The position numbers were made by a program, and so were the translations under genes. DNA of 64,000 bases from Kaistella antarctica (lineage in GTDB: Bacteria > Bacteroidota > Bacteroidia > Flavobacteriales > Weeksellaceae), in NCBI RefSeq assembly GCF_900109615.1, contig NZ_FOIX01000004.1, positions 558,001-622,000 of the forward strand, in the 5' to 3' direction. The notes beneath the pieces were generated by a model. That model ran no database searches. It was not told the origin of the DNA and saw nothing but the letters and a program-made list of their open reading frames with translations. Of the stretch, positions 40,913 to 49,622 are shown one piece after another. The stretch's first letter is position 1, and each line of letters begins with the position of its first letter.

Positions 40913-43498
40913 TTGGTCAAAACTGGCTTCAAAAATATACTACAAATCTTAATTATCCTAATTTTTAACAATTTTTTAGCATCTCTACATGCTCAAAATT
41001 TGGCTGAAAATAAGATAGTTAATGATACCATATCCAAATCTGATACCGTTGTTCTAAAGAAGGAACAGCTGGAGGCCGTTGTAAAAACTAAGGCTGAACG
41101 CATCCGCAACGATATCCCTAAAAAGATGACTTACCTCAACAAAAATGCGCAGGTAAAATATCAGGATTTGACGATTGATGCAGATTACATTTCAATCGAT
41201 TGGGATAAATCACTGCTTTTTGCCAGAGGAGAGTTAGATTCTTTAGGAAAGATCACAAAACCTGCGGTCGCAATTCAAGGTGGTAAATCTTATGAATATG
41301 ACGAGTTCACGTACAATATCAAAACGCGCCAGGCAATCGCCTTTAATGCCAGAACTGAAGAAAGCGAAGGTGTGATCGTGGCTGAGAAAACCAAAAAATA
41401 CAACGATTCGGTCTTCTTCATGAAAAGAGGGAAATATACGACAGATGAATATTTCATTAAGAAAAAAGACACCATTGCCGATTACTATCTACTCGCTCCA
41501 AACATTAAATTAATTAAAGGGAAAAATAAATCACAAGTCATTACTGGCCCAATTCAAATGTATATTGAGCAGGTTCCGACGCCTTTAATTATGCCCTTTG
41601 CAATTTTACCATTTTCAGATAAAAGAAGCGCGGGAATTTTAATTCCGAGTTTTGGGGAACGAGAAGATGTTGGGTTTTTTCTAAATTCTCTGGGTTATTA
41701 TCAACCGATTGGGGAACATTTTGATTTAAAAATTCTGGCAGACATCTACACCAAAGGAAGTTGGAATATAAAACCAGAAGTTAATTATAAGAAAAACTAT
41801 AAGTACACCGGGAACTTTTCTGCAGATGTCGGCACAACGGTGAGAGGAATTAAAGGATTAGATGACTATTCAAAAACCGGAACGTATCGAATCGCCTGGC
41901 GACATCAGCAAGATTCTAAAGCCAACCCTTTCCTCAATTTTTCTGCGTCCGTGGATGTGGTGAGTAATAAATTTTACAACAATACCGTCAATAACAATTA
42001 CGCTTTTAATCAAAACAACCTCAACGCCCAACAAAATTCAACCGTGAGCGTGGTAAAAAGATTTTTGACTTTGCCGATAACCATTACAGGAACTTCTTCT
42101 TACTCCCAGAATTTCTCAACGGGCTTGGCTGATTTAAAACTTCCGGTTATGAATGTAGCGATTAACCAGTTTTATTTATTCAAACCAAAAACCGGAATTC
42201 GACAGGGTTTATTAGAAAACATCACTGTTAACACGGGTTTAAATTTAAACAATTACGTTCAAACAGATGAAGGCGAATTGTTTACCAAAGCCATGTGGGA
42301 GAAAATGCAGACCGGACTTAAAAACAATATCACTTTAGGAACGAATACTACGATTGCTAAATATTTCACATTCTCGGTTTCTGCCAACGTGGATAATGCT
42401 TTAACAACGAAAACGCTGACCCGTAACTACAATCCGATCACCAATAAAGTAGAAGATATTCTGAATAATAAAATCGCAGGTTATTCTTCCTTCTCAACTA
42501 ACACAAGTTTGCAAACAGTCTTATATGGAATCTTGAATTTCAAAAAAAACTCTTCGATTCAGGCAATTCGCCACATGATGACGCCACAAATTGGATTCAG
42601 CTATTCACCTGATTTCTCTGCTGCTAGTTTCGGATATTATAAAAATTACTTTAACGACCGCGGCGAAATGACGCCCTATTCTATTTTTGATCGTGGAATT
42701 ATTGGTACTCCAAACTCAGGATTGGTGCAGGCATTGAGCTTTTCCATCAATAATAATTTGGAGATGAAAGTAAAGTCTAAAAAAGATTCTACCGGAACTA
42801 AAAAGCTGAAGATTTTTGAAAGTTTAAATTTCAACACCAATTACAATTTTGCCGCACCGAAGTACAAATGGTCCATGTTTACCTTTAATGGTCAAACTAC
42901 CCTCTTTGAAAAGTTAAATTTGAATACCAGCTTAACTTTGGAACCGTATCAAATTATTTTTGCACCGGGAAGTGATATCGGAATAAGAACAGAAAACTTT
43001 GGTCATTTCAGCGTGCAAGGTTTCAATGCGCAACTTTCTTATCCGTTGAGTGAAGCCATCTTTGGTGAAAAAGAAGCCCTCAGCAAAAAATATAAAACGA
43101 AAGGCGAGATTCGAAATGAAGATTATTATTTCGATGATGATAATTACTCCCATTTCAACCAACCTTGGAGTTTAAACATCAACGCGCAATACGGTTACAC
43201 CAGAAGTCTAACACGTTTCGGAAACAATGTTGCGTCTTTGGGATTGGACGGAAGCTTAAAACTTTCACCATTTTGGAATATCACTGGGAACCTGTATTAT
43301 GATATTGTCACTAAAGAAATCGCGACCACACAGTTAGGATTCTCGCGAGATCAACGAAGTTTCACCATTAATTTTAACTGGATTCCTTACGGACAGTATA
43401 AAGTGTATGATTTCTTTATCGGAATTAAAGCCAACATTTTGCGCGATGCCGTGAAATATAAGGACCGAAGCTTCACGCAACCAAATGCGCCGTTTTAA
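40913..43498 (+). CDS. LptD-like LPS-assembly outer-membrane protein
   Basis: 861 residues. TTG start is forced: an in-frame TAA lies at 40904-40906 and the next Met is past residue 70, while TTG at 40913 gives a complete signal peptide (LQILIILIFNNFLASLHAQ). Then comes an OstA/LptA-like beta-jellyroll (VKYQDLTIDADYISIDW...LFARGELDS) and a large barrel (from about 235, FSDKRSAGILIPSFGEREDVGF onward) with many aromatic-rich strands. In Gram-negatives LptD inserts LPS into the outer leaflet. Bacteroidete versions are diverged, so the call is by architecture and the RSAGILIP motif. Confidence 0.85.
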   Translation: MVKTGFKNILQILIILIFNNFLASLHAQNLAENKIVNDTISKSDTVVLKKEQLEAVVKTKAERIRNDIPKKMTYLNKNAQVKYQDLTIDADYISIDWDKSLLFARGELDSLGKITKPAVAIQGGKSYEYDEFTYNIKTRQAIAFNARTEESEGVIVAEKTKKYNDSVFFMKRGKYTTDEYFIKKKDTIADYYLLAPNIKLIKGKNKSQVITGPIQMYIEQVPTPLIMPFAILPFSDKRSAGILIPSFGEREDVGFFLNSLGYYQPIGEHFDLKILADIYTKGSWNIKPEVNYKKNYKYTGNFSADVGTTVRGIKGLDDYSKTGTYRIAWRHQQDSKANPFLNFSASVDVVSNKFYNNTVNNNYAFNQNNLNAQQNSTVSVVKRFLTLPITITGTSSYSQNFSTGLADLKLPVMNVAINQFYLFKPKTGIRQGLLENITVNTGLNLNNYVQTDEGELFTKAMWEKMQTGLKNNITLGTNTTIAKYFTFSVSANVDNALTTKTLTRNYNPITNKVEDILNNKIAGYSSFSTNTSLQTVLYGILNFKKNSSIQAIRHMMTPQIGFSYSPDFSAASFGYYKNYFNDRGEMTPYSIFDRGIIGTPNSGLVQALSFSINNNLEMKVKSKKDSTGTKKLKIFESLNFNTNYNFAAPKYKWSMFTFNGQTTLFEKLNLNTSLTLEPYQIIFAPGSDIGIRTENFGHFSVQGFNAQLSYPLSEAIFGEKEALSKKYKTKGEIRNEDYYFDDDNYSHFNQPWSLNINAQYGYTRSLTRFGNNVASLGLDGSLKLSPFWNITGNLYYDIVTKEIATTQLGFSRDQRSFTINFNWIPYGQYKVYDFFIGIKANILRDAVKYKDRSFTQPNAPF

Positions 43499-43523
43499 AT
43501 TTTAAATACTTAAACTTAAGTTT

Positions 43524-43531
43524 TATATTTG
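43524..43531 (+). promoter_or_regulatory. -7 element of the ridA unit
   Basis: TATATTTG, 15 bases before the ATG at 43547; it overlaps a possible upstream TTG start, which argues against that start. Confidence 0.5.
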
Positions 43532-43546
43532 CCAAAAATCAATCCT

Positions 43547-43927
43547 ATGAAAAAGATCATCTCTACTTCGAAAGCGCCGTCTGCAATTGGACCTTATTCC
43601 CAAGCTAATTTTGTAAATGGAGTGCTTTATATTTCTGGCCAGATTCCGTTCAACACGGAAACTAACAAACTCGAAGAAGGTATTGAAAAAGCGACGCATC
43701 AAGTGATGAAAAACTTAGAAGCGATTCTTACGGAAGCCGGATTAACATTCGGTCACGTGGTCAAGGCAACCATCTTTTTAAAGAACATGGATGATTTTGC
43801 AGCGATGAATGACATCTACGCTTCTTATCTGGTTGCAGACAGTTATCCAGCGAGAGAAACGGTTCAGGTATCTTGTTTGCCAAGAAACGCGGACATTGAA
43901 ATTTCTATGATCGCACATCAATTTTAA
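43547..43927 (+). CDS. RidA-family enamine/imine deaminase
   Basis: 126 residues from ATG 43547, giving the standard MKKIISTSKAPSAIGPYSQA N-terminus; an earlier TTG is excluded because it lies in the promoter. Trimeric RidA proteins hydrolyse reactive enamines such as 2-aminoacrylate formed by PLP enzymes. GQIPFNTETNKL, the NLEAILTEAGLTFGHVVKATIFL helix and YPARETVQV with the active-site Arg are present. The next gene starts on the base after its stop, so they are co-transcribed. Confidence 0.93.
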   Translation: MKKIISTSKAPSAIGPYSQANFVNGVLYISGQIPFNTETNKLEEGIEKATHQVMKNLEAILTEAGLTFGHVVKATIFLKNMDDFAAMNDIYASYLVADSYPARETVQVSCLPRNADIEISMIAHQF

Positions 43928-44374
43928 ATGAATTTTTTACGAAATACTTTTGCAGTGCTATTAGGTCTTGCGGTGGCAGCCTTACTTATTTCTTTGGGAG
44001 TAAGGTTAAATTCTACGTGGATTACCTACGATGGCTTTTCGGCTTTTCAAAAATGGGAATCGGTTCTGAGATCGATGGAACATAAACCTTATTTCTTTGT
44101 CGCGCTGTTAATTTCTTCAGGAATTGCCGCAACTGTAGGAGGCGTTGTGACGGCGATTACGGTCAAGTACGCGAAAGTAGCTTATGCAATTTTGATTGGC
44201 TTTATTTTGCTTTTCATTGCAATGCTCGACATTATAATTTTCCCGTATCATCCAACTTTTTATAAAATCTTAATCTTTCTAACCTTCTTTCCATTTGCCT
44301 GGATGGGAGGAAAAATCACAGAAGTGATTTATGAACGGAAGAAGCGACGACACAAGAAACTGCTTAACAAATAA
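43928..44374 (+). CDS. Small four-helix membrane protein of unknown function
   Basis: 148 residues with about four membrane helices: 5-25 (TFAVLLGLAVAALLISLGV), 53-78, 82-105 and 108-130, and a strongly basic C-terminal tail (ERKKRRHKKLLNK) that should be cytosolic. No family recognised. It begins at the first base after the ridA stop, which implies a shared transcript, but nothing in it suggests a metabolic link. Confidence 0.7.
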   Translation: MNFLRNTFAVLLGLAVAALLISLGVRLNSTWITYDGFSAFQKWESVLRSMEHKPYFFVALLISSGIAATVGGVVTAITVKYAKVAYAILIGFILLFIAMLDIIIFPYHPTFYKILIFLTFFPFAWMGGKITEVIYERKKRRHKKLLNK

Positions 44375-44375
44375 A

Positions 44376-44405
44376 AAAAACGCAACAAATTAATGTTGCG
44401 TTTTT
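44376..44405. terminator. Bidirectional terminator
   Basis: Stem AAAAACGCAACA / TGTTGCGTTTTT with a 6-base loop, between convergent genes. Confidence 0.8.
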
Positions 44406-44426
44406 CTTTTTTAATGCAGAGTTCAA

Positions 44427-45950
44427 TTAAGGCATTTTAAAACCTCTTGTGGTAATTCTACCATATTCATCTACATATTTTATCTGGACATTTCCAGTGT
44501 AAGTCTGTAATATCTTTTCGATATCTTTCTGCGAGTTGACTGGTTTTCCATTAACTTCAATTACGATGTAATTATCAACCACTCCGATTTTAGAAATTTC
44601 ACTTCCTTCCAAAACATTCTTCGCAATGACGCCACTATTCAAACCGTAATCAGTTTTAAACTTTTCACTCAATGGCTCAAACTCAGATCCGATTTTTTCA
44701 GTAACCGACAAATCAGCTTTGCTTCGTAGTGAAGTTCCTCCTTTTTGATCTTTTAATGTAACATTAACCACGTTTTCTTTTCCATTACGAGTATATGCTA
44801 CGGCAACTTTATCACCAGGTCTTTTACTACCCACGGCAAATGAAAGATCGTAGTAACTTGAAATAGGGGTATTATCAACCTTTGTAACAATATCGCCGTT
44901 TCTTAAACCAGCATCTTCGGCACCACCTTTTTCTGCGACTTCGATTAAATAAACACCATTACCTGATTTGAGGTTGGTTTTTTTCTGCTGATTGTAGGCT
45001 GCAACTTGTCTTTGGTCGGATAGGTCTAAAGGGACAACGCCCAAAAATCCTCTCTGAACCAAACCATATTTCTTAATATCCTCAACCACTTTTCGAGCTA
45101 AGTTGGACGGAACGGCAAAACCATATCCTTCGTAATAACCAGTCTTAGAGGAGATCGCAGAGTTAATACCAATTAGTTCTCCGCTTGGATCAACTAATGC
45201 TCCACCAGAGTTCCCAGGATTAATGGCGGCATCCGTTTGAATAAAACTTTCAATCGGTGTCCGCGATTGTTGACTCAATAAATCAATACTTCTACCTTTT
45301 GCTGAGATAATTCCCGCAGTAACTGTTGAATTTAAGCCCATCGGATTTCCGACCGCTAAAACCCACTGACCAACTTCTACGTTATCGGAGTTTGCAAAAT
45401 TAAGATAAGGCAAACCTTTTTCTTCAATTTTTAAAAGGGCGATGTCGGTGGTTGGATCGGTTCCTACTAAATTAGCAACGTAAGATTTCTTGTTGGATAG
45501 AACAACTTCAAGTTTCGTTGCACCAGCAATTACGTGATTGTTAGAGATAATATATCCGTCAGGAGAAATAATTACACCCGAACCCATTCCACTGGGCATG
45601 TCTTTGGGCGGTTGTTGCTGCTGTTGCTGCTTTGGATTATTTCCAAATGGGTTACCGAAAAATTGGTCAAATAGATCTTGTTGGCTCGTGCGTCCTTTGC
45701 TCGTGGAATAATTTTTAATACTCACTACCGCCGGAACGGTCATTTTGGCTGCTTTTACAAAGTCATCGCCAACACCTGTCATATTAAAGGAGGCATATTT
45801 TGCATCGCTATTCTTCGGTGCGAAATAAGAAAAATCTGAATTGTTGCTTTTTTCATTAAAGTAATTAATCGCTCCAAACGTGGTAGCGCCCGACATTAAT
45901 CCTACAACTGCATACGGAATCAGTTTTTTTAAAGTATTTTTCATCTTCAT
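44427..45950 (-). CDS. DegP/DegQ-type periplasmic serine protease (Do family)
   Basis: 507 residues. N-terminal membrane anchor or signal (YAVVGLMSGATTFGAI), trypsin-like domain with triad H139 (SNNHVIAG), D169 (TTDIALLKI) and S248 (NPGNSGGAL), then two PDZ domains (about 300-385, GFLGVVPLDL...GLRNGDIVTKVDN, and about 415-507). Residues 107-115 hold a Gln/Pro-rich linker in the LA-loop that would lie at the oligomer centre. Protein quality control protease/chaperone of the envelope. Its promoter is one of the clearest in the window, with both boxes at consensus. Confidence 0.93.
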   Translation of the reverse strand: MKMKNTLKKLIPYAVVGLMSGATTFGAINYFNEKSNNSDFSYFAPKNSDAKYASFNMTGVGDDFVKAAKMTVPAVVSIKNYSTSKGRTSQQDLFDQFFGNPFGNNPKQQQQQQPPKDMPSGMGSGVIISPDGYIISNNHVIAGATKLEVVLSNKKSYVANLVGTDPTTDIALLKIEEKGLPYLNFANSDNVEVGQWVLAVGNPMGLNSTVTAGIISAKGRSIDLLSQQSRTPIESFIQTDAAINPGNSGGALVDPSGELIGINSAISSKTGYYEGYGFAVPSNLARKVVEDIKKYGLVQRGFLGVVPLDLSDQRQVAAYNQQKKTNLKSGNGVYLIEVAEKGGAEDAGLRNGDIVTKVDNTPISSYYDLSFAVGSKRPGDKVAVAYTRNGKENVVNVTLKDQKGGTSLRSKADLSVTEKIGSEFEPLSEKFKTDYGLNSGVIAKNVLEGSEISKIGVVDNYIVIEVNGKPVNSQKDIEKILQTYTGNVQIKYVDEYGRITTRGFKMP

Positions 45951-45986
45951 ATATTAGTTAAACGTTGATTTGAATTATATAGTAAA

Positions 45987-46017
45987 CAAATTTAATGCTA
46001 AATGAGTATTCACTCAA
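45987..46017 (-). promoter_or_regulatory. Promoter of the DegP-like gene
   Basis: Minus strand: TTTG (46014-46017), 19 bases, TAAATTTG (45987-45994), with a leader of about 32 bases. Confidence 0.7.
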
Positions 46018-46180
46018 AGCGGTTTGTTTCAACTTTAACTAAACATTAACAAGAATTACCACATTTTAAACTTTAAATAATAAAACTACTATTACAAAGG
46101 GTTTTCTTTAACACTTTATCTGCCATAATTCCCGCAGCTAAAACTTTAAATAAAAAGACCATGGACAAGAAAAACTTCGT

Positions 46181-46188
46181 TATATTTG
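46181..46188 (+). promoter_or_regulatory. Putative -7 element of the amidinohydrolase gene
   Basis: TATATTTG, 58 bases before the ATG at 46247. No TTG at -33 distance. Confidence 0.4.
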
Positions 46189-46246
46189 AAAGGTGTTCAA
46201 TTACATAATTCTTAATTTTCTTCAAAATTCGAAATAAGCATATCTT

Positions 46247-47161
46247 ATGAAACTCAATATCAAAAACGAAACGAGTCGCCTTAAATCTGTTGTCTTGGGG
46301 CAACCAAATTCTTTGGGAGCTGTTCCTACGTTAGAGGAAAGTTATGACGCAAAATCTTATGATACGATTCAAAAAGGAATTTATCCTACTGAAAAAGATA
46401 TCATCCATGAGATGACCGAGTTCGAAAAAATATTGAAAAAGTACGATGTAAAAGTTTTTCGTCCAGAAATTATTAAAGATTACAATCAGGTTTTTGCCAG
46501 AGATGTAGCTTTCGTTATTGAAGACAAGATGATTATTTCTAATGTTATTGCGGATCGCGCGGATGAGCAGGAAGCTTATCGTAAGATTTTCGAAGAGGTA
46601 AAATGGCGAGACATAATTAATTTGCCAGACACGGCTCACATCGAAGGTGGCGACGTAATTGTTTGGAATGATTTCATTTTTATTGGAACTTGTTTTTCTG
46701 AAGATTACCGAAATTTTAAAACAGCCAGAACCAATGAATATGCGATTAACATTCTTAAAGAATACTTTCCGAAAAAGAGAATTCTTGATTTTGAATTAAA
46801 GAAAAATGACCGCGAACCTTATCAAGGGATTTTACATTTAGACTGTACGTTTAACCCGATCGGAACTGACAAATGCATCATCTATAAAAATGGATTCGTT
46901 GACGAAAGCGACTATCTTTTAATCCTCGATATATTCGGAGAAGAAAATTGTTTTCATGTGACGGATGAAGAAATGTTTGAAATGTATCCGAATATTTTCT
47001 CGATTTCTCCAGAGATCGTTGTTTCCGACCAAGCTTTTACTCGAATGAATGATCACTTGAGAAATGAGTGGGGAATGACGGTTGAAGAAATTCCGTATCG
47101 TGAAATTTCAAAAATGGGCGGATTGCTGAGATGTTCTACTTTGCCTTTGGTGAGAGAATAA
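46247..47161 (+). CDS. Amidinotransferase-fold hydrolase (arginine deiminase/DDAH-like)
   Basis: 304 residues, cytosolic, of the guanidino-group-modifying superfamily. Catalytic elements in order: FARDVAFVIEDKMI, the AHIEGGDVIVWND segment, the His of GILHLDCTF and the nucleophilic Cys of LLRCSTLPL near the C-terminus. Such enzymes attack the guanidine or ureido carbon of arginine, methylarginine or citrulline. The compact single-domain form lacks the helical insert of classical ADI, so dimethylarginine-type hydrolase or a related activity is as likely as arginine deiminase. A second member of the fold is encoded at 48078. Confidence 0.82.
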   Translation: MKLNIKNETSRLKSVVLGQPNSLGAVPTLEESYDAKSYDTIQKGIYPTEKDIIHEMTEFEKILKKYDVKVFRPEIIKDYNQVFARDVAFVIEDKMIISNVIADRADEQEAYRKIFEEVKWRDIINLPDTAHIEGGDVIVWNDFIFIGTCFSEDYRNFKTARTNEYAINILKEYFPKKRILDFELKKNDREPYQGILHLDCTFNPIGTDKCIIYKNGFVDESDYLLILDIFGEENCFHVTDEEMFEMYPNIFSISPEIVVSDQAFTRMNDHLRNEWGMTVEEIPYREISKMGGLLRCSTLPLVRE

Positions 47162-47341
47162 TTTAAAAAACACTACCTCTCTAAAATTTTTTCACCCCAA
47201 ACGTGACAAAAAAAAATCTGAAAATGAGCTGAGCAAAAGTGTGCGAAAAATCCAAACTTTTATTCAATTCATTTTTGCAATCTTTTAACTTGATGAATAT
47301 CAAATCGACCTTTGTGTCGTGTGCGGTTACAAAGATAGATT

Positions 47342-48004
47342 TTAAGAACTCAACTGTTTCAGCTTCTTGATCGCCTCTTCGGTCACAAAAGTGTCATATT
47401 TTAAAATGGCTGAAGAATGAAAACTCGTTCCTCCAGTAAATTTTTTAAGCTCCTGAATATTTTCTGCCCTTACGCCGCCGCCAATCAAGATCTCAATTTT
47501 ATGCGTGTATTTCTCAATTAAATCTTTCAGAATCTCTTTACCTTCCATAGCTGTCTTTTTCCCGCCAGAAGTTAATACTGTTCTGAAACCCAATTTAATT
47601 AAAGTCTGAATGGAATGATTTAGATTTTCTGTTCGGTCAAAGGCGCGGTGGAAAGTACACGGAGTTTCGCCAGCCAATTCAATTAGTTCCTTATTTCTGG
47701 CGACATCGATTTCATTGTCAGAAGTTAAAATCCCAAAGACAAAACCATCTGCTCCGCCAGCTTTAAAAACAATGATGCTATTTTTCATTTCTAAAAATTC
47801 CTCGTCAGAATAATAAAACGGTCCACCTTTCGGACGAATCATTACATAAACGGGAGTTGGACTATGACGTTTCAAATGTAGAAATTCGTAAAAATCTGGA
47901 GTGGTTCCGCCCTTCTCGAGATCATGGCAAAATTCAATTCGGTCCGCCATCGATTCAGAGGCAATTTCGGCAGAAGTAATTTCAAAGCAGGCAATTTCTA
48001 ACAT
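47342..48004 (-). CDS. cutC: CutC-family protein
   Basis: 220-residue TIM-barrel protein historically tied to copper homeostasis, though bacterial function is disputed. Recognised by LEIACFEITSAEIASESMADRIEFC, the MIRPKGGPFYYSDEEF segment, GADGFVFGIL, CTFHRAFD, RTVLTSGG and ILIGGGVRAENI. Somewhat shorter than E. coli CutC (248). Lies between the two amidinohydrolase-fold genes in opposite orientation, with no obvious link to them. Confidence 0.9.
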   Translation of the reverse strand: MLEIACFEITSAEIASESMADRIEFCHDLEKGGTTPDFYEFLHLKRHSPTPVYVMIRPKGGPFYYSDEEFLEMKNSIIVFKAGGADGFVFGILTSDNEIDVARNKELIELAGETPCTFHRAFDRTENLNHSIQTLIKLGFRTVLTSGGKKTAMEGKEILKDLIEKYTHKIEILIGGGVRAENIQELKKFTGGTSFHSSAILKYDTFVTEEAIKKLKQLSS

Positions 48005-48031
48005 GGGTTTTTTATTATCTATAAATTTAAG

Positions 48032-48039
48032 TAATTTTG
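48032..48039 (+). promoter_or_regulatory. Putative -7 element of ctlX
   Basis: TAATTTTG, 38 bases before the ATG at 48078, in the divergent gap with cutC. Confidence 0.4.
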
Positions 48040-48077
48040 TCTGATAAAGGATTACTCCTTATTAAATCTTATCATAT

Positions 48078-49001
48078 ATGCAAACAGCCAATACCGTTCT
48101 GATGGTAGAACCGATCGCTTTCGGATATAATTCTCAAACTGCGGAAAACAACTATTTTCAAGTCGAACAAAAAGAGGCCGACATTCAGGAAAAAGCCCTC
48201 GCAGAATTTAATAATTTTGCCGAAAAACTTCGCGAAAAAGGAATTCAAGTGATCACCGTGCAAGATACGTTGGAACCGCACTCGCCAGATTCTATTTTCC
48301 CAAATAACTGGGTGAGTTTTCATGAAGATGGCAGAGTCGCACTTTATCCTATGTTTGCCATGAACAGAAGAGTGGAAAGGAGAATAGATATTTTAGAAAC
48401 CATAAAAAATGAAGGTTTTCTTATTAATGAAATCGATGATCTATCGAACTCAGAAGAAAATGAAAAATATTTGGAAGGAACCGGGAGCATGATTTTCGAT
48501 CACGATTATAAAATTGCATATGGATCTGTTTCGCTTCGATTAGACGAAGAATTATTTAGAGATTTCTGTGAGAAATTTGGGTTTACGCCAGTGGTTTTTC
48601 ATTCCTTTCAAAATGTTGGAAATCAGAGATTGCCTATATACCACGCCAACGTGATGATGTGTGTTGCTGAACAGTTTGTGGTAATCTGCCTCGACTGTAT
48701 TGATGATGAACTGGAGAGAGAAAAAGTGCAGGAAGTCATTAAATCAACTGAAAAAGAAGTCATTGAAATTTCGGAAGATCAGCTGCAACAATTTGCGGGC
48801 AATATGCTGCAAGTTCAGAATGAAGAAGGAACTCAATATTTAGTCATGAGCGAAACGGCGTACAAATCATTAACTACAGAACAAATTGCCCAAATAGAAA
48901 GTTACTGCGAAATCATCTACTCAGATTTAAATACGATTGAAGTAAACGGCGGCGGAAGCGCGAGATGCATGCTTGCAGAGGTTTTCTTACCGAAGAACTG
49001 A
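48078..49001 (+). CDS. ctlX: Citrulline utilization hydrolase-like protein (amidinotransferase fold)
   Basis: 307 residues. Matches the CtlX-type group: VLMVEPIAFGYNSQTAENNYFQ at the N-terminus, PNNWVSFHEDGRVALYPMFAMNR, EGTGSMIFDHDYKIAYGSV, YHANVMMCVAEQFVVICLDC with the catalytic His region and a final NGGGSARCMLAEVFLP carrying the Cys nucleophile. The group is annotated as citrulline hydrolase (ornithine-yielding) in Bacteroidota and Fusobacteria; experimental support is thin. Together with the gene at 46247 it points to arginine/citrulline breakdown. The TA pair follows 41 bases later. Confidence 0.85.
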   Translation: MQTANTVLMVEPIAFGYNSQTAENNYFQVEQKEADIQEKALAEFNNFAEKLREKGIQVITVQDTLEPHSPDSIFPNNWVSFHEDGRVALYPMFAMNRRVERRIDILETIKNEGFLINEIDDLSNSEENEKYLEGTGSMIFDHDYKIAYGSVSLRLDEELFRDFCEKFGFTPVVFHSFQNVGNQRLPIYHANVMMCVAEQFVVICLDCIDDELEREKVQEVIKSTEKEVIEISEDQLQQFAGNMLQVQNEEGTQYLVMSETAYKSLTTEQIAQIESYCEIIYSDLNTIEVNGGGSARCMLAEVFLPKN

Positions 49002-49042
49002 TTTTAAAAAAAACCTGTACATTTATTTATAATTTTATTATA

Positions 49043-49261
49043 ATGGAAACACAAAATATTTTTATTTTAGAACCCAGTACTTCAGAAGAAGCAAACGCTT
49101 TGAAAGCTTTTGCCACTGCTCTGAAAATTAAATTTGAAATAAAAGAAAAGTCGTACAATTCTGAATTTGTCGCTAAAATTCAGGAAAGCCAAAAACAAAT
49201 TCAAGAAGGAAAAGTCACCCGAGTAAAAAAAGAAAACTTAAAAGAGTTTTTAGGAATTTAA
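49043..49261 (+). CDS. Antitoxin of a YoeB-type toxin-antitoxin pair (DUF2683-like)
   Basis: 72 residues from the ATG at 49043; the frame is open further upstream into ctlX, but only the later ATG gives a protein of antitoxin size starting METQNIFILEPSTSEEANALKAF. The C-terminal half (NSEFVAKIQESQKQIQEGKVTRV, ENLKEFLGI) is the amphipathic helix that typically wraps the toxin. The N-terminus lacks a recognisable Phd fold. One base separates its stop from the toxin ATG. Assignment rests on order, size and toxin identity. Confidence 0.78.
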   Translation: METQNIFILEPSTSEEANALKAFATALKIKFEIKEKSYNSEFVAKIQESQKQIQEGKVTRVKKENLKEFLGI

Positions 49262-49262
49262 T

Positions 49263-49529
49263 ATGGCTTACCATTTAGATTTCACCGACCAAGCAAAAGA
49301 AGATATTTCAAAACACCAAAAGGCAGGCACTAAAACGGTATTAAAAAAAATGCTTTCATTTTTTGAAGAAATTATCGAGCATCCTTATACTGGAACTGGC
49401 AAGCCAGAACCTTTGAAACACAATCTTTCTGGTCTATGGTCTCGAAGAATTTCGAAAGAACACCGGCTTATATATGAAGTACGAGATAATATCGTATATA
49501 TCCTTTCTGCTTACGGACATTATCTATAA
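49263..49529 (+). CDS. Txe/YoeB-family mRNA interferase toxin
   Basis: 88 residues, RelE fold, ribosome-dependent endonuclease. Every catalytic residue of E. coli YoeB is present at the same spacing: E49 (for E46), R62 (R59), R68 (R65), H86 (H83) and the Y87 (Y84), in GKPEPLK, SRRISKEHRL and YGHYL. Length is one family unit. Co-transcribed with the antitoxin; a strong terminator follows. Probably autoregulated by the pair, by analogy. Confidence 0.92.
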   Translation: MAYHLDFTDQAKEDISKHQKAGTKTVLKKMLSFFEEIIEHPYTGTGKPEPLKHNLSGLWSRRISKEHRLIYEVRDNIVYILSAYGHYL

Positions 49530-49558
49530 AATTAAAATGTATTTCACTGTCTGAAACT

Positions 49559-49593
49559 AAAGAAATCCACAACTTACCGTTGTGGATTTCTTT
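49559..49593. terminator. Bidirectional terminator after the toxin gene
   Basis: Perfect 15-bp stem AAAGAAATCCACAAC / GTTGTGGATTTCTTT with loop TTACC, between convergent genes. Confidence 0.85.
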
Positions 49594-49622
49594 CGAAAAA
49601 ATATAATTGAGAAGTAGGAATT

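Noticed and set aside
46073..46303. 76-codon minus-strand frame upstream of the amidinohydrolase
   Set aside because: It overlaps the real gene start and promoter, and the only credible start inside gives 29 residues with no family resemblance.
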